The notes under the pieces are model-generated. The model was not told where the DNA came from. It searched no databases and was given only the letters and a program-made list of their open reading frames with translations. DNA of 60,836 nucleotides from Pseudomonadota bacterium (GTDB lineage: Bacteria > Pseudomonadota > Gammaproteobacteria > CALCKW01), in the NCBI GenBank assembly GCA_039196715.1, contig JBCCUP010000024.1, positions 1 through 60,836 of the forward strand. Direction: 5' to 3'. The position numbers were made by a program, and so were the translations under genes. Positions 60,339 through 60,836 of the stretch are shown here, in pieces; within the stretch, counting starts at the first letter, position 1, and each line of letters opens with the position of its first letter.

Positions 60339-60836
60339 GGCGTCCAGCGTAGCCGCGTCCTCGCGCCAGCGAGACGCGGCGAATAAACAAGGCGACACGC
60401 TTGACGGTGTCGGCTCTCTCTTCGCCCGGTGTCGCTACGCGACGACCGCGCTCCCACAGGGATCTGCGTCCACCGTGGGAGCTGTGTCATTGCCGGGCCG
60501 CGCAGGCCCTGGCGAGACGCGGCGAACGAACATAGCGAAACGCTTGACGGCGTCGACTCGCATTTCACCCGGTGTCGCTACGCGACGACCGCGCTCCCAC
60601 AGAGTCCCGTGCAGCCGTGGGAGCCGTGTCCTCGCCTTGGCGAGACGCGGCGAACAAACAAGGCGACACGCATGACGGCGTCGACTCGCATTTCGCCCGG
60701 TGTCGCTATGCGACGACCGCGCTCCCACCGAGTCCCGTGGAGCCGTGGGAGCTGTGTCATTGCCGGGCCGCGCAGGCCCTGGCGAGACGCGGCGAACGAA
60801 CATAGCGAAACGCTTGACGGCGTCGACTCGCATTTC
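60339..60836. repeat. Tandem array of REP-like units, truncated by window end
   Basis: GCGAGACGCGGCGAA recurs at 60369, 60512, 60640 and 60782, spaced 143, 128 and 142 bp. Each unit carries GCTCCCAC and GTGGGAGC as an inverted core (60450/60475, 60593/60617, 60721/60745) and a GTCGC-TA-GCGAC-type hairpin (perfect in most units). Bases 60481-60566 and 60751-60836 are identical, so units alternate in two variants. The array fills the DNA after the sulfatase gene and runs out of the window. Confidence 0.8.

Noticed and set aside
60435-60833. Minus-strand protein-like frame in the terminal repeats
   Set aside because: Its internal repetition merely reflects the DNA repeats, and it has no start signal or family resemblance.
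60366-60836. Possible CRISPR array at the window end
   Set aside because: Units are 128-143 bp and similar along their whole length, without short repeats alternating with unique spacers, and no cas gene is near. They are REP-like repeats.
1-60836. tRNA, rRNA or riboswitch genes
   Set aside because: No cloverleaf, rRNA core motif or known riboswitch core was recognised by eye; a covariance-model scan would be decisive.

Overview
The window looks like a chromosomal stretch of a high-GC, Gram-negative, probably marine proteobacterium. A gammaproteobacterium is my inference from gene content (nas-type nitrate operon, REP-like repeats, twin-arginine exported proteins, BLUF and GGDEF/EAL proteins); no rRNA or tRNA gene is present to test it. 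Genes are dense, and many neighbours overlap by the 4-nt ATGA or GTGA stop/start arrangement.

Layout. 0-14 kb: end of an MscS-type channel, a small minus-strand operon (kinase, ferric-reductase-like membrane protein, exported dioxygenase-like protein), a very large membrane-anchored patatin-like lipase, a solitary phnM, two tandem BLUF photoreceptors, a GST, a GNAT, an acyl-CoA synthetase and a GGDEF/EAL protein with a c-type heme motif. 14-17.5 kb: minus-strand dehydrogenase, cupin-like protein and exported protein. 17.5-27.8 kb: nitrate assimilation operon (nrtA-nrtB-nrtD-nirB-nirD-nasA-cysG-like-trpD2-like) behind a plausible sigma-54 promoter with an NtrC-type site. Here nirB has lost its BFD and siroheme/4Fe-4S core and carries a frameshift, and the CysG-like protein ends in a degenerate half of the SUMT domain. 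The nitrite step therefore looks broken, or the assembly is wrong. 27.8-32.2 kb: small sugar or sugar-acid catabolic operon with a divergent LacI regulator. 32.5-35.4 kb: orphan sensor kinase and a small membrane protein.

35.4-40.3 kb: a lower-GC island, likely acquired. It carries an HxlR regulator with a conserved N-terminal Cys, an azoreductase, a quinone oxidoreductase and three SnoaL/NTF2-like proteins. It arose partly by duplication: promoter/operator, snoaL and downstream hairpin exist twice, and a 66-bp remnant of a second hxlR lies beside the first copy. This is probably a quinone/electrophile response module.

40.3-46.4 kb: a plus-strand run of amine oxidase-like protein, SDR, DUF1330, GNAT, PEP-mutase/ICL-family protein and membrane protein, a convergent DUF6428 protein, and an exported dienelactone hydrolase. 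46.4-49.6 kb: a PII-like protein with a duplicated-DUF1538 membrane protein. 50-58 kb: inositol catabolism operon (Gfo/Idh/MocA, iolG, iolB, iolC-DUF2090 fusion, iolD, PhyH-family oxygenase) behind a perfect 22-bp palindrome of LacI-operator type. 58.1-60.3 kb: an exported sulfatase fused to a YHYH domain. The window ends inside a tandem array of about 130-140-bp units with inverted cores.
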